64,000 bases of DNA from Clostridia bacterium (GCA_017626145.1 JAGAJK010000095.1:1-64000), one strand, 5' to 3'; positions 15,925-25,215 are shown, counted from the first letter of the stretch. A program made the numbers and translations. The notes: generated by a model from the letters alone, not told the origin.

Positions 15925-17067
15925 ATGAACTATATTGAATCGGCTTTAAACAGCAATATGGTTGATGTTAACTCAAAGCTTAAAAACGATGCAACCAGGA
16001 ATGCTGAAGAAGTACAAAAGGAAATTGATAAGCTAAATGACCTTATCAGTATAAGTAACGAAAAAATACAACGTTGGCAGAATGCCAAGCTTACTGCCGA
16101 CAAATATCAGAAAAAGACATTAAGTGCCTTGATTCAGGGTGAAAAAGAGATTCTTATAACAAACAAGCTTTTACTTGCCGATGAGAAAGAAAAGCAAAAG
16201 GAATATCTTGCAACCGCAAAGGCATATGTAGAGGCAAGTGAAATTATTAAAGATAGCTACAAGGAATGTATCGGAAATTTAAACGAAGATATGGAAATTC
16301 TTGACACAAGCTACGATATATGGCTTCAGAATACAGGAAAAACCGCCTCGGGAGCCGATTTGCTGGAAAAAGAAACCGGCATACTAAACGAAAAACTGAA
16401 AATTCAGACCGATATAGTAAATAACACTAAAATAGCATACGACGAAATGGTGGAAAAATACGGTGCGGCACATTCTGAAAGTAAGGCTCTTTATTCTGTG
16501 CTTCTTGACGAGGTTTACGCTTACAACAAAATAACTGAAGCTATTGAAGGCGTTAATATGGCACAGCAAGCTTCAAAAAATGACAGTATTTTTGCTATGA
16601 AGAATTACCTTGACACTTACAAGGATGTTCTTTCAAAAGAAGGCTTCAGCGATGAAGATATATATAAAGTGGCACGCAGGGTAAGCGGCTACGACAAAAT
16701 TTCAGAGCAGGAAAAAATAGAAATTCCCGTAAAGCTTACCGTTGATAACGGAGATGTAAAGGAAGTGGCAGAAGATATTTCACTTACTGTCAATACCCAT
16801 CTTGAAGCAGATGAAGCATATAAAAACACAGGTTCACAATTTGCACAGGCACTGGGTGACGGATTTATCGAAAAATTTGAATCAGTAGCCGGACTTATGC
16901 TTGCAGCTGTAGAAAGTACAGCTCGTGATGCTGCACATTCTATGCAGAGTGCTGTTAATAACAACACGACAAATTACACCTTCACCTCTACTGCTCAGAC
17001 TATTTATCAGCAGATTGAAGATGCCAAAAGAATGGAAGAAATGAACAAAGCGAGGGGGATTACATAA
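15925..17067 (+). CDS. Short tape measure protein
   Basis: A 380-residue protein, mostly charged coiled coil over residues 5-260, in the tape-measure position between tail chaperone and distal tail protein. Tape measures set tail length at roughly 0.15 nm per residue, so this one would specify about 57 nm, far shorter than most siphoviruses. No clear membrane segments, peptidase or lytic transglycosylase domain is visible. The 3' end overlaps the next start by one base (TAATG). Confidence 0.7.
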   Translation: MNYIESALNSNMVDVNSKLKNDATRNAEEVQKEIDKLNDLISISNEKIQRWQNAKLTADKYQKKTLSALIQGEKEILITNKLLLADEKEKQKEYLATAKAYVEASEIIKDSYKECIGNLNEDMEILDTSYDIWLQNTGKTASGADLLEKETGILNEKLKIQTDIVNNTKIAYDEMVEKYGAAHSESKALYSVLLDEVYAYNKITEAIEGVNMAQQASKNDSIFAMKNYLDTYKDVLSKEGFSDEDIYKVARRVSGYDKISEQEKIEIPVKLTVDNGDVKEVAEDISLTVNTHLEADEAYKNTGSQFAQALGDGFIEKFESVAGLMLAAVESTARDAAHSMQSAVNNNTTNYTFTSTAQTIYQQIEDAKRMEEMNKARGIT

Positions 17068-17897
17068 TGAGATTAATTTTTAAAACAGATGCCGGAGTCA
17101 TTACTATGAGCGGCAAATCCGACACGGACTATGTTATAAAATCGGTAAGCGGTCTTTCTGTTCCGGAAAGAAACTACGAATGTATCAGCTATTACGGTGC
17201 AGACGGAAAAACAACTCTTAACTCCTTTTTTTCCTCAAGAATTATCACACTTAGTGCAGATATTTACAACTGCAATAAAACGCTTATGAGAAGAACCTCA
17301 AAAATTCTCTTCAATGAAGGTACTCTTACCGTAACAGAGGGACATATTAAAAAAATGATTTCCTACAAGCCTCTTAAGCTTGATTTTGGAGAAAGACACG
17401 GTTTAATTCAGAGCTTTGCTTTCCAGATTGAATGCGACAATCCTTACTTTTACGATGTTTTTAATACAACAAGAGCTATTTACACGAGAAAAAATAATAT
17501 CACCTCCCCTTTTACCCTGCCGACGGTATTTTCTACACGTGTTTCAGAAACGGTAATTGTAAACAACGGCGATGTTAAGGTTTATCCTACTGTGGTTATA
17601 AGCCCTGCATCAAGCTCCGATGCATCGGGAACATATACCATCTCGAACCTTACTACAGGAGCATCAATTATGTTTAGTCTTACGTGCCAGAGCGGTGAAA
17701 AAATCACAGCGGATTTCGCTAAAAGAACTATCACAAGCAGTTTAAAGGGTAGTATTGCCAACAGCTTAAAAAAAGGAAATATGAGTGACTTTTTCCTGAG
17801 CAAGGGAGAAAATATAATTACCTGCACCTGCAGTAACACCTCCGTTTCACCCAACAGCATATTAATATTTAAAAATCATTATACGGAGGCAATATAA
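17067..17897 (+). CDS. Distal tail protein (Dit-like)
   Basis: A 276-residue beta-rich protein after the tape measure, fitting the siphovirus distal-tail family, whose hexamer caps the tube and carries the baseplate. The N-terminal part (about 1-130) would be the ring domain and the rest a strand-rich accessory domain. The assignment combines order, length and strand pattern. Confidence 0.7.
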   Translation: MRLIFKTDAGVITMSGKSDTDYVIKSVSGLSVPERNYECISYYGADGKTTLNSFFSSRIITLSADIYNCNKTLMRRTSKILFNEGTLTVTEGHIKKMISYKPLKLDFGERHGLIQSFAFQIECDNPYFYDVFNTTRAIYTRKNNITSPFTLPTVFSTRVSETVIVNNGDVKVYPTVVISPASSSDASGTYTISNLTTGASIMFSLTCQSGEKITADFAKRTITSSLKGSIANSLKKGNMSDFFLSKGENIITCTCSNTSVSPNSILIFKNHYTEAI

Positions 17898-19022
17898 ATG
17901 CAGGATTTAAGATTTTACAATTTTGATTTTACTCTTCTTCATATCGAACACGACTTCTCATCCGTATACTGGAACTTAAAATATAATGCCGTAGGAAGCT
18001 TTGAGGCTGAATTTGCATGTAAGGATGAGCTTAATAAGCTTTGCTCGGAAGAAAAATATCTGGTTGTCTGCCAGGGTGACCGTCAGGCAATAATCACAGG
18101 AAGGCAGATAAAAAACAATAAACTTAAGCTATTCGGCAGAACCGTAAATTTTCTTCTTGAAAAAAGAGTTCTTATGCCATTTTCCACAGAAAATCTTGAT
18201 TCAAAAAAAGGCAGTGCAAGTCTTGCGCAATATATAGTGTCAGAAACCTGTGCAGACTTTGCAGTTCTTGGTTCTACAGTAATTTCTGATAACGATATTT
18301 CTTTTGAAAGAAGCGTTATGACTACTGTAGAAAATGCCGTACGTGACTGTCTTGAATCAGATGGGCTCGGTCACAGACTTGTCTTTGATACTGAGAACAA
18401 AAAATGGGTTTTTGACATCATACAGGGGCGTAAAAGCGACCTTGTTGTAAGCGAAGATATGCTCAATGCTTTTGAAAGTGAGTACACTCATTCGCTTCTT
18501 GATTTCTGCACCTCAGGCTATTACCGCCGTGATTACAATTTCAAAGGTGACTGGAACCCTGTATCAAACTCCCCTGCTTTAAGCAACAATACTTCAGAAA
18601 ATTATGCTTCAGCTTACCGTGCTACGGCAGATGCAGAAATATTTAACCTCAGTATAAATAAGGGTGATTATATTATATGTAACACACCCGACGGGAAATG
18701 GCAGAAAAGTGACAAAGCCGACGGATTTGACGTTTATATTCCCGGCACTTACAAAGGTGCAAAGTGCTGGGATGCAATTTTCAATTCGGACACCGAAAGT
18801 GAAGCTCTTGAAATTCTTGAAAAAAACAAGCTTACAGAAAAATGCTCTGCCAATATGAGAAATCTTGAATTTGGAAAGGATTTCAAATTAGGCGACATTG
18901 TTACCTTTAATCAGAAAATCGGCAAAGACTTAATTTCGCTTAATTTAAAAATCACATCGGTTACACTATGGTTTGAGCAAGGCTCTGCTATGGGTGTAAA
19001 GCCCGAATTTACTCAAATATAA
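17898..19022 (+). CDS. Tail tip protein (Gp37/Tal N-domain-like)
   Basis: A 374-residue protein with the beta-rich pattern of ReqiPepy6 Gp37-like or Tal N-terminal tail proteins (opening FDFTLLHIEHDFSSVYW, GSFEAEF). It would form the tail hub beneath the distal ring. No hydrolase or lysin domain is attached at the C-terminus, unlike many prophage Tal proteins. It begins directly after the Dit stop. Confidence 0.7.
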   Translation: MQDLRFYNFDFTLLHIEHDFSSVYWNLKYNAVGSFEAEFACKDELNKLCSEEKYLVVCQGDRQAIITGRQIKNNKLKLFGRTVNFLLEKRVLMPFSTENLDSKKGSASLAQYIVSETCADFAVLGSTVISDNDISFERSVMTTVENAVRDCLESDGLGHRLVFDTENKKWVFDIIQGRKSDLVVSEDMLNAFESEYTHSLLDFCTSGYYRRDYNFKGDWNPVSNSPALSNNTSENYASAYRATADAEIFNLSINKGDYIICNTPDGKWQKSDKADGFDVYIPGTYKGAKCWDAIFNSDTESEALEILEKNKLTEKCSANMRNLEFGKDFKLGDIVTFNQKIGKDLISLNLKITSVTLWFEQGSAMGVKPEFTQI

Positions 19023-19078
19023 TATTTCGTCCGCCACAGCGAATACATAAAATTTTTGTGGCAGAAAGGATATAATTT

Positions 19079-19957
19079 ATGGGTTATACGTACAGTTTTT
19101 TTGATAATCAGACAATAGGTGCACAGGAGCTTAATAACCTTGCCAAAAGATTTGTCACCGAGGGAGTTGCAGATATTTTTACAGACGGACTTCCTCATAA
19201 TATATCGGACTTGAATTCGATTGTTACCGCAAATGCAACAGACGGTGTTGTTCCCGATACCGTAAATTCGCTTAAGGTCTACGCCTCAGGCTCTGTTGCA
19301 ACCATTTCCGCAGGAACTGCATTTTTTGCCGACGGCACAATAATGGAGGTTGATTCTGATGGAATTTCGCTGACATTTACCAAAGGTGTTTTAAATTACA
19401 TTTATCTTATTTCTGATACCACTACCAATTCCTGCCGTGCTGAATGTTCTAAAACATTGTTAAGCGGTAACAACGTTTTACTTGCAGTAATTGAAAAGGA
19501 CGGAAGTGTTACAGACAAGAGAAAATATGCAAAAGGTAAAATTCCTTCCGCATATTCATCAGCGCTGGGGCTTATCACCAAAAAGGAAATATACTGGAAT
19601 CAGGCAGACCTTAAGAATATGACACCAAAGGAAATTCCGCTTTCCACAGGAACTGCACGAGGTATGTTTATGTATATGGGAGAATCTCTCTCCAAAACCA
19701 AAACATTTGGCTTTGTAACATTTAATGCAAAGGGTGAAGCGGACTTTTACATAAGCGGATGCCTTATGGGAAGCCTTAACGGCTACGCATCTGCACCCTC
19801 TCTGTCAAGCTCTGAGCTTATCATTCAGAACGGAACGGATGTAAGAATTTCACTCCGCGCAACCGCTTCTGTTTCCGACGGAAAAGTTATAATAACTCCC
19901 TTTGCAACAGTGTCTGGCGGCGAACACGAAGTACACGCAGATTTCTACGTTTTTTAA
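19079..19957 (+). CDS. Baseplate / receptor-binding-type tail protein
   Basis: The last gene of the cluster, 292 residues. The first 60 residues begin with an aromatic YTYSFFDNQTIGAQELN segment seen in phage upper baseplate proteins. The remainder is strand-rich (SGSVATISAGTAFFADG, a jelly-roll-like C-terminus), suitable for a host-binding tip. No chaperone, depolymerase or lysis gene follows, and no terminator separates it from the downstream sugar-acid genes, which have their own promoter. Confidence 0.65.
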   Translation: MGYTYSFFDNQTIGAQELNNLAKRFVTEGVADIFTDGLPHNISDLNSIVTANATDGVVPDTVNSLKVYASGSVATISAGTAFFADGTIMEVDSDGISLTFTKGVLNYIYLISDTTTNSCRAECSKTLLSGNNVLLAVIEKDGSVTDKRKYAKGKIPSAYSSALGLITKKEIYWNQADLKNMTPKEIPLSTGTARGMFMYMGESLSKTKTFGFVTFNAKGEADFYISGCLMGSLNGYASAPSLSSSELIIQNGTDVRISLRATASVSDGKVIITPFATVSGGEHEVHADFYVF

Positions 19958-19968
19958 GTGCTTTAATA

Positions 19969-19997
19969 TTGACTTTTCCAATAATTAGTGCTATATT
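19969..19997 (+). promoter_or_regulatory. Promoter of the KDPG aldolase - KDG kinase genes
   Basis: TTGACT (19969-19974) and TATATT (19992-19997) with 17-nt spacing lie just downstream of the last phage-like stop codon. Confidence 0.6.
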
Positions 19998-20049
19998 ATA
20001 TCTTGAGGTAAATTGTAGTAAATCTAATAACAGAAAGGTTATGAAAAAT

Positions 20050-21009
20050 ATGAACATTACAGAAGAAATCTACAAAATTGGTATTGTACCTGTAATCAAA
20101 ATCAATGATGTTGAAAAGGCTGTTCCTCTTGCAAAAGCATTAATTGACGGCGGTCTTCCGATTGCTGAAATCACTTTCAGAACCGAGGCAGCAGAAGAAG
20201 CTATAAAGAGAGTATCAAAGGCTTATCCTGAAATGCTTGTTGGTGCAGGAACTGTTCTTACAATTGAACAGGCTCAGCGTGCTAAAAATGCAGGTGCTAA
20301 GTTTATCGTAAGCCCCGGCTTTAACCCTAAGGTTGTTCAGTGGTGTCTTGATAACGATATCGTTCCTACACCGGGTTGCACAACACCTACAGAAATTGAA
20401 CAGGCTCTTGAGCTTGGCTTAAATCTTGTTAAATTCTTCCCTGCAGAACAGAGCGGCGGTCTTGATAAGATTAAGGCTCTTTGTGCTCCTTACGGAAATC
20501 TTAAGTTCATTCCAACCGGCGGAATTAACCTTGATAACCTTAAAGAATATATTTCATTCAAGAAGATTTTAGCTTGCGGCGGAAGCTTTATGGTTAAGGA
20601 AGATTACATAAACAACGAAGAATGGGATAAAATTACAGAGCTTACAAGAAAATCTGTTGATGCTATGCTTGACCTCAAGATTGCACATATCGGTATTAAT
20701 TCAAATGATGAATCAGCTGCAAAGGCTACATCAGACGTATTCAATACAATTATGGGTACAGAAATCACAAAGGAAAGTGACAAGAGCATTTTCGCAGGTA
20801 CACTTTTTGAAGTTATGAAATTCAACGGCGTTGGCGACAACGGTCATATTGCAATTAAAACATCAAACGTTGACAGAGCTGTTTACCACCTTTCAAAGAG
20901 AGGTATTGAATTTGATCCGTTCACAGCAATGTACAATGATGACGGTTCAATGAAATTTATCTATATTAAAGACCAGATAGGCGGCTTCGGTGTTCATCTT
21001 GTATCTTAA
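20050..21009 (+). CDS. eda: KDPG/KHG aldolase fused to a VOC domain
   Basis: The N-terminal 205 or so residues are a 2-dehydro-3-deoxy-6-phosphogluconate / 4-hydroxy-2-oxoglutarate aldolase. Visible parts are AEITFRT with the catalytic Glu, GAGTVLT, and NLVKFFPAE with the Schiff-base Lys. It cleaves KDPG to pyruvate and glyceraldehyde-3-phosphate. A C-terminal domain of about 115 residues (from KIAHIGINS) has the vicinal-oxygen-chelate/glyoxalase fold pattern; its role is unknown. I chose ATG 20050 (AAAGG 11 nt upstream); ATG 20041 is possible. It works with the next gene in hexuronate breakdown. Confidence 0.9.
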   Translation: MNITEEIYKIGIVPVIKINDVEKAVPLAKALIDGGLPIAEITFRTEAAEEAIKRVSKAYPEMLVGAGTVLTIEQAQRAKNAGAKFIVSPGFNPKVVQWCLDNDIVPTPGCTTPTEIEQALELGLNLVKFFPAEQSGGLDKIKALCAPYGNLKFIPTGGINLDNLKEYISFKKILACGGSFMVKEDYINNEEWDKITELTRKSVDAMLDLKIAHIGINSNDESAAKATSDVFNTIMGTEITKESDKSIFAGTLFEVMKFNGVGDNGHIAIKTSNVDRAVYHLSKRGIEFDPFTAMYNDDGSMKFIYIKDQIGGFGVHLVS

Positions 21010-21020
21010 TAAGTAAATTG

Positions 21021-21048
21021 TTATGCGAACCGCAAGCGGTTCGCATAA
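21021..21048 (+). other. Intercistronic hairpin between eda and kdgK
   Basis: A perfect 13-bp stem (21021-21033 with 21036-21048) with a 2-nt loop and no poly-T. It probably tunes or stabilises the two-gene mRNA. Confidence 0.6.
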
Positions 21049-21073
21049 ACTTAAATAAAAGGAGAAAATGATT

Positions 21074-22099
21074 ATGAAAATTGTTACTTTAGGCGAATTA
21101 ATGCTCAGATTAAAATCACCCGGACTCGAAAGATTCTTTCAGTCTCCTTCATTTGAAGCAACCTTCGGCGGCGGTGAAGCAAACGTTGCTGTATCTCTTG
21201 CAAACTACGGTATGGATGCTAAGTTCGTTACTGCTCTTCCTGACAATGCAATCGCTCAGGCTGCTGAAAGAGAATTAAGAGGTCTTGGTGTTGATATTTC
21301 AGGAATTAAGCATACTGAAGGAAGAATGGGAATATACTACCTTGAGTCAGGTACAAATCAGCGTCCATCAAAGGTTGTTTACGACAGAAGCTATTCTTCA
21401 ATCGCTCTTGCAACTCCCGAAACCTTTGATTTTAAGGAAATTTTTATTGATGCACAATGGTTCCATATTACAGGTATCACTCCTGCTCTCAGCCAATCTG
21501 CTGCAGACCTTACCTTAGCTGCTGTTAAAGCTGCTAAAGAAATGGGCGTAACTGTTTCTATGGACCTTAACTTCAGAAAGAATCTCTGGAAGTACGGTAA
21601 AAAAGCAAGCGAGGTTATGTGTGAGGTTGTTAAGTTTGTTGATGTTGTAATTGCAAACGAAGAAGACTGTCAGAAGTCACTTGGTATTGAATGCGGTTCA
21701 GAGGTTGAGTCAGGTGAGCTTGATACAGCTAAATATGAAACTTTAGCTAAAACAGTTCTTGCAACATATCCTAACGTTTCAAAAATTGCCATTACTCTTC
21801 GTGAAAGCAAGAGTGCAACTCACAATGACTGGTCTGCTTGTATTTATGACGGAGAAGAATTCTACGTTTCAAAGAAATACGAAATCAAGAATATTTTAGA
21901 CCGTGTTGGCGGCGGCGACAGCTTCGGCGGCGGACTTATTTACGGTCTTTTAAACTACGATAATCAGAGAGATGCTTTGGAATTTGCTGTTGCAGCAAGC
22001 TGCCTTAAGCATTCAATTTCAGGTGACTACAACAGAGTTACTGCAGATGAAGTTAAAAGCTTAATGGGCGGAGACGGCTCAGGAAGAGTACAGAGATAA
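21074..22099 (+). CDS. kdgK: 2-dehydro-3-deoxygluconokinase
   Basis: A PfkB-family sugar kinase that phosphorylates KDG to KDPG, the substrate of the preceding aldolase. The opening [13 protein letters not shown], the [13 protein letters not shown] glycine motif near residue 36 and the C-terminal [17 protein letters not shown] anion hole with the catalytic Asp are all present. ATG 21074 lies 9 nt after AAAGGAG and fits the family; ATG 21068 is too close. No hexuronate isomerase or lyase gene is adjacent. Confidence 0.92.
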   Translation: MKIVTLGELMLRLKSPGLERFFQSPSFEATFGGGEANVAVSLANYGMDAKFVTALPDNAIAQAAERELRGLGVDISGIKHTEGRMGIYYLESGTNQRPSKVVYDRSYSSIALATPETFDFKEIFIDAQWFHITGITPALSQSAADLTLAAVKAAKEMGVTVSMDLNFRKNLWKYGKKASEVMCEVVKFVDVVIANEEDCQKSLGIECGSEVESGELDTAKYETLAKTVLATYPNVSKIAITLRESKSATHNDWSACIYDGEEFYVSKKYEIKNILDRVGGGDSFGGGLIYGLLNYDNQRDALEFAVAASCLKHSISGDYNRVTADEVKSLMGGDGSGRVQR

Positions 22100-22115
22100 T
22101 CGGAGGGTGATTGTT

Positions 22116-22670
22116 TTGCAGGTAACAGAGCTTATTTTAATAGGTATAGGTCTTGCGATGGATGCCTTTGCCGTTACTCTGTCAAATCTGTTCGCCTTCA
22201 AAGGCTCAAATAGCAAAATATTCTGGCTTTTGCCTGTGTTTTTCGGACTTTTTCAGGCCATTATGCCCATAACAGGATTCTTTGCAGGAAGTATTTTCGT
22301 TGAGTTTCTTACAAAGTATGCCGGTCTTGTAACCTTGCTTGTTTTAGGCTTTATAGGTATACGAACCATTATAGATGCTTTTAAAGACGACAGTGACGAA
22401 AATCCGAAACAGAAGAATCTTACCGTTACACTTATTATTCTTCAGGCTGTAACAACAAGCATTGATGCTTTAATGGTAGGCGTAAGCTTTTGTGCAGAAT
22501 GTGTAAACATATGGTATGCGGCCCTGGTTATCGGAATTGTTACCTTTATAATCATTGCTCTTGCAATTCCGTTAGGCAAAAAGTTCGGAAATCTGCTCGG
22601 TTCAAAAGCCCAGATTTTAGGCGGCGCTATTCTTTGTGCTATAGGAATTAAGTCGTTCCTCAGTAAATAA
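22116..22670 (+). CDS. mntP: MntP/YtaF-type manganese efflux protein
   Basis: A membrane protein of 184 residues with six helices arranged as two three-helix repeats. The family signatures GLAMDAFAVTLS (residues 12-23) and TTSIDALMVGVSF (near 115) carry the membrane aspartates of the Mn2+ efflux family. The start is TTG 22116, 8 nt after GGAGGG; an upstream GTG overlaps the ribosome binding site. It is 16 nt from kdgK. No Mn riboswitch (yybP-ykoY) is visible, so it is simply part of the preceding transcript. Confidence 0.82.
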   Translation: MQVTELILIGIGLAMDAFAVTLSNLFAFKGSNSKIFWLLPVFFGLFQAIMPITGFFAGSIFVEFLTKYAGLVTLLVLGFIGIRTIIDAFKDDSDENPKQKNLTVTLIILQAVTTSIDALMVGVSFCAECVNIWYAALVIGIVTFIIIALAIPLGKKFGNLLGSKAQILGGAILCAIGIKSFLSK

Positions 22671-22679
22671 ATAAAATTA

Positions 22680-22723
22680 AACCTCTCAGACAACCTTAGT
22701 TGTTTCTGAGAGGTTATTTTTTT
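22680..22723. terminator. Intrinsic terminator after mntP
   Basis: AACCTCTCAGA (22680-22690) pairs with TCTGAGAGGTT (22705-22715), with an inner CAAC/GTTG extension and a T7 tract. The PBP gene ends just to the right on the other strand. Confidence 0.85.
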
Positions 22724-22727
22724 GTTT

Positions 22728-24896
22728 TTAATGCTGGTCGCAGTAAACTCCGTTAACTGCCTGAATTCTTGTTACAACAGCACTCATCGGGCAGTTGCTC
22801 GTGGCAAGCATTCCTGTTGTGGAGTCAATCTGTGCATACTGATGCATTGTACAATACTCCGTAGGTGCTTCCCCGTCAGCAAACTCCTTCTCAACAACTC
22901 TTGAGCCCTGATAATCCTGCTGACACATACTTGTAGCAAGCATTCCGCTGTCTATACAAACTTCAACCTTAGCAATAGCCGGAGGTGAATCGTTCTTCTG
23001 AACTACACCTTCAAGCATTTCAAACTGTTTTACGGGAAGTCCTTCATGAGCTTTCTGCATAACTGCTTTCCACAGAACTATTGCCGGATTTGTTCCATAG
23101 CCTGTAATCTGCTTAGGCTGGTCGTAGCCGACCCACACACCTGCAGTATAGTACGGAGAGAAGCCCATAAACCATCTGTCCTTATCGTCATCGGTAGTAC
23201 CCGTCTTTCCGCCAAGAGGCATATTACCGAAGTTTGCAGGTGTACCTGTACCTGCGGATGTAACACTTCTTAAACAGCTGAGTATTGTATTTGCCGCAAT
23301 TGGCTTCATAGCATCAAAGCTTTCGACTTCATTTTCAAGTATTACCTTTCCATCCTGATCCTCTACCCTTACATAGGTAACAGGTGTATGATACGTTCCG
23401 TTTGAAGCGATAACAGCATATGCTGCCGTCATTTCCTTTACGGATACGCCATTTGTAAGACCGCCTAAAGCAAGAGGTGACACATTCATATCCGATTCGT
23501 TGAGAGTTGTAAATCTCAGGTTCTGCGTCATAAAGTTATATGAACGGCTTATTCCAAGCTTCTGCAGGGCTTCAACCGCAACGGTATTAACAGACTGCTG
23601 AATTGCATATCTGACCGAAATAGGACCCTTGTAGCCGGAATAGTAATTCTTTATTGTGTGACTTCCTATTGTGATAGCTTTGTCGTTAAAAATAGTGTCC
23701 GGAGTAAATGTTCCGTATTCAAATCCGGGGCCGTAAACACTAAGAGGCTTTATTGTACTTCCCGGCTGACGAAGTGAACTGGTAGCACGGTTAAGTGTTC
23801 TTCTTCCGCTTCTTTCACCTAAACTTCCGACAACTGCCTTTACATGTCCGTTATGCTGATCCATTACAAATATTGCACCCTGAATCGGGTTGTCTGTATT
23901 GTATGGGATATAGTCGGCAGGATTTTCAAAAACCTTTTCTGCCGCATCCTGTATTTTCGGGTCAACGGTAGCATATATTTTAAGACCGCCGCTGTATACC
24001 ATTCTTGTCGCTATTGTTTTGCTTACGGAAAGCTCGTGCTGAATATCCTCAATCAGAGTTTCGATAAGCATTTCCGTATAGTAAGATTCATAATTATTTG
24101 CTTCAACATCGTTATTCTGAAAAACAAGCTTTTCGCTCATTGCACCGTCATATTCTTCCTTGCTTATCATTTTCAGTTCAAGCATTTTTCCGAGAATCAA
24201 TTCTTTCTTTGCATTGTTATTCTCCGGGTTTAAAATCGGATCATAACGTGTCGGATACTGAGTTATACCTGCAATTGAAGCACATTCAGCCAAAGTAAGC
24301 TCCGAAACGTCCTTACCGAAATATTTGTCGGCAGCTGTCTTTACACCGTTACAGCCCTGACTTAAGTATATGGTATTAAGATACATCTCAAGAATCTGTT
24401 CCTTTGACATTTTTCTGTCCATATCAAAGGCACGAATCATTTCTATTACCTTTCGCTTAGGCGAACGGTCCGAATCTCCTGTAATATTCTTTACCAGCTG
24501 CTGATTTATCGTACTTCCGCCAAAGGAGCTGTCGCCCTTGAAAACATAATTAAGCGTTGCTCTTGCGGTACGCTTTATATCAATTCCTGAATGGGAATAA
24601 AAACGCTCGTCCTCAATCGCAACAAAAGCATCCTGCAGATACTTTGGTATATCCTCTATATCACACCAGAGTCTGTTTTCCTTTCCTGCAATCTGCTCAT
24701 ACTCAATTTCGTTACCATTCTCATCGGTATAATAAATAACGCTGGAAAGTTCAAGTCCGAAGGAATTATAGTCAAAATCCTCCGACACAGCTATATTGTA
24801 AATAACGATACCTGTTATAACTATTCCGATAGTTCCGGATATCAACAGGCACAGTAAAAAAAGCTTGAGAAAACGCATATTTAAAATCTTTTTCAT
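22728..24896 (-). CDS. Class A penicillin-binding protein (PBP1A)
   Basis: A bifunctional peptidoglycan synthase, 722 residues, anchored by one N-terminal helix (about 10-32) and acting outside the membrane. The GT51 glycosyltransferase shows EDERFYSHSGID near residue 93 and GGSTINQQL near 122. The transpeptidase has SxxK (GSTIKP, near 380), SxN (SVN, near 440) and KTG (GGKTGTTDD, near 575). The C-terminal 100 residues contain several Cys (CIDSGMLATSMC, NCPMS) and a short repeat-like MLATS. It is monocistronic. Confidence 0.93.
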   Translation of the reverse strand: MKKILNMRFLKLFLLCLLISGTIGIVITGIVIYNIAVSEDFDYNSFGLELSSVIYYTDENGNEIEYEQIAGKENRLWCDIEDIPKYLQDAFVAIEDERFYSHSGIDIKRTARATLNYVFKGDSSFGGSTINQQLVKNITGDSDRSPKRKVIEMIRAFDMDRKMSKEQILEMYLNTIYLSQGCNGVKTAADKYFGKDVSELTLAECASIAGITQYPTRYDPILNPENNNAKKELILGKMLELKMISKEEYDGAMSEKLVFQNNDVEANNYESYYTEMLIETLIEDIQHELSVSKTIATRMVYSGGLKIYATVDPKIQDAAEKVFENPADYIPYNTDNPIQGAIFVMDQHNGHVKAVVGSLGERSGRRTLNRATSSLRQPGSTIKPLSVYGPGFEYGTFTPDTIFNDKAITIGSHTIKNYYSGYKGPISVRYAIQQSVNTVAVEALQKLGISRSYNFMTQNLRFTTLNESDMNVSPLALGGLTNGVSVKEMTAAYAVIASNGTYHTPVTYVRVEDQDGKVILENEVESFDAMKPIAANTILSCLRSVTSAGTGTPANFGNMPLGGKTGTTDDDKDRWFMGFSPYYTAGVWVGYDQPKQITGYGTNPAIVLWKAVMQKAHEGLPVKQFEMLEGVVQKNDSPPAIAKVEVCIDSGMLATSMCQQDYQGSRVVEKEFADGEAPTEYCTMHQYAQIDSTTGMLATSNCPMSAVVTRIQAVNGVYCDQH

Positions 24897-25034
24897 ACCT
24901 CTGCCTCCCTTCGGAAACGATATGTTTCCATCAGAAATTTAGTTTCTGATATTAAAAAGTTTATACCCATACTTTATTACGCATACATTATAACAGATTT
25001 TTCCTGAAAAGTAAACCAAAAATATGTATATTAG

Positions 25035-25064
25035 TTGACAAACACATTACAATGGTGTTAAAAT
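25035..25064 (+). promoter_or_regulatory. Promoter of the LUD-domain gene
   Basis: TTGACA (25035-25040), 18 nt, TAAAAT (25059-25064), leaving a leader of about 145 nt. Confidence 0.6.
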
Positions 25065-25130
25065 TAAAGGTGGCAGTTACAAAGGAATGTTTAACGTGAA
25101 AGCTCCTTTCCCGTTATTACCTCCGGCGTA

Positions 25131-25175
25131 TTAATCTCTTATCATTCAGATATCTGCAGATAAGAGAAATTAATT
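25131..25175 (+). other. Structured leader hairpin before the LUD gene
   Basis: TCTCTTATC pairs with GATAAGAGA, extended by ATTAAT on each side, around a CAGATATCTG palindrome. A second small stem AAAGGA/TCCTTT lies further 5'. There is no poly-T. It matches no riboswitch I recognise. The rest of the 24897-25215 gap holds only the promoter and the upstream region of the PBP gene. Confidence 0.4.
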
Positions 25176-25215
25176 ACTGTTTGTGCCTGTCTATGGCATC
25201 GGAATGGAGATTAAT

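Larger units (their letters stand above)
9363..19957 (+). mobile_element. Compact phage-derived particle cluster (gene-transfer-agent-like)
   Basis: Fourteen co-oriented genes cover packaging, head, connector, tail and baseplate functions, with small gaps or overlaps. Integrase, excisionase, repressor, replication, holin and endolysin genes are all absent, as are visible attachment-site repeats at the flanks. The packaging ATPase/nuclease residues are intact and all frames are open, which argues against a decaying prophage. The small terminase lacks its DNA-binding half and the tape measure is short. The flanks are housekeeping genes (hisS; KDPG aldolase with its own promoter). Confidence 0.65.

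Noticed and set aside
9363-19957. An intact temperate prophage
   Set aside because: No integrase, repressor, replication or lysis genes and no flanking direct repeats were found.
23844-24233. A 129-codon plus-strand frame within the PBP gene
   Set aside because: Shadow of a long, motif-rich gene on the other strand; composition is hydrophobic antisense with no ribosome binding site.
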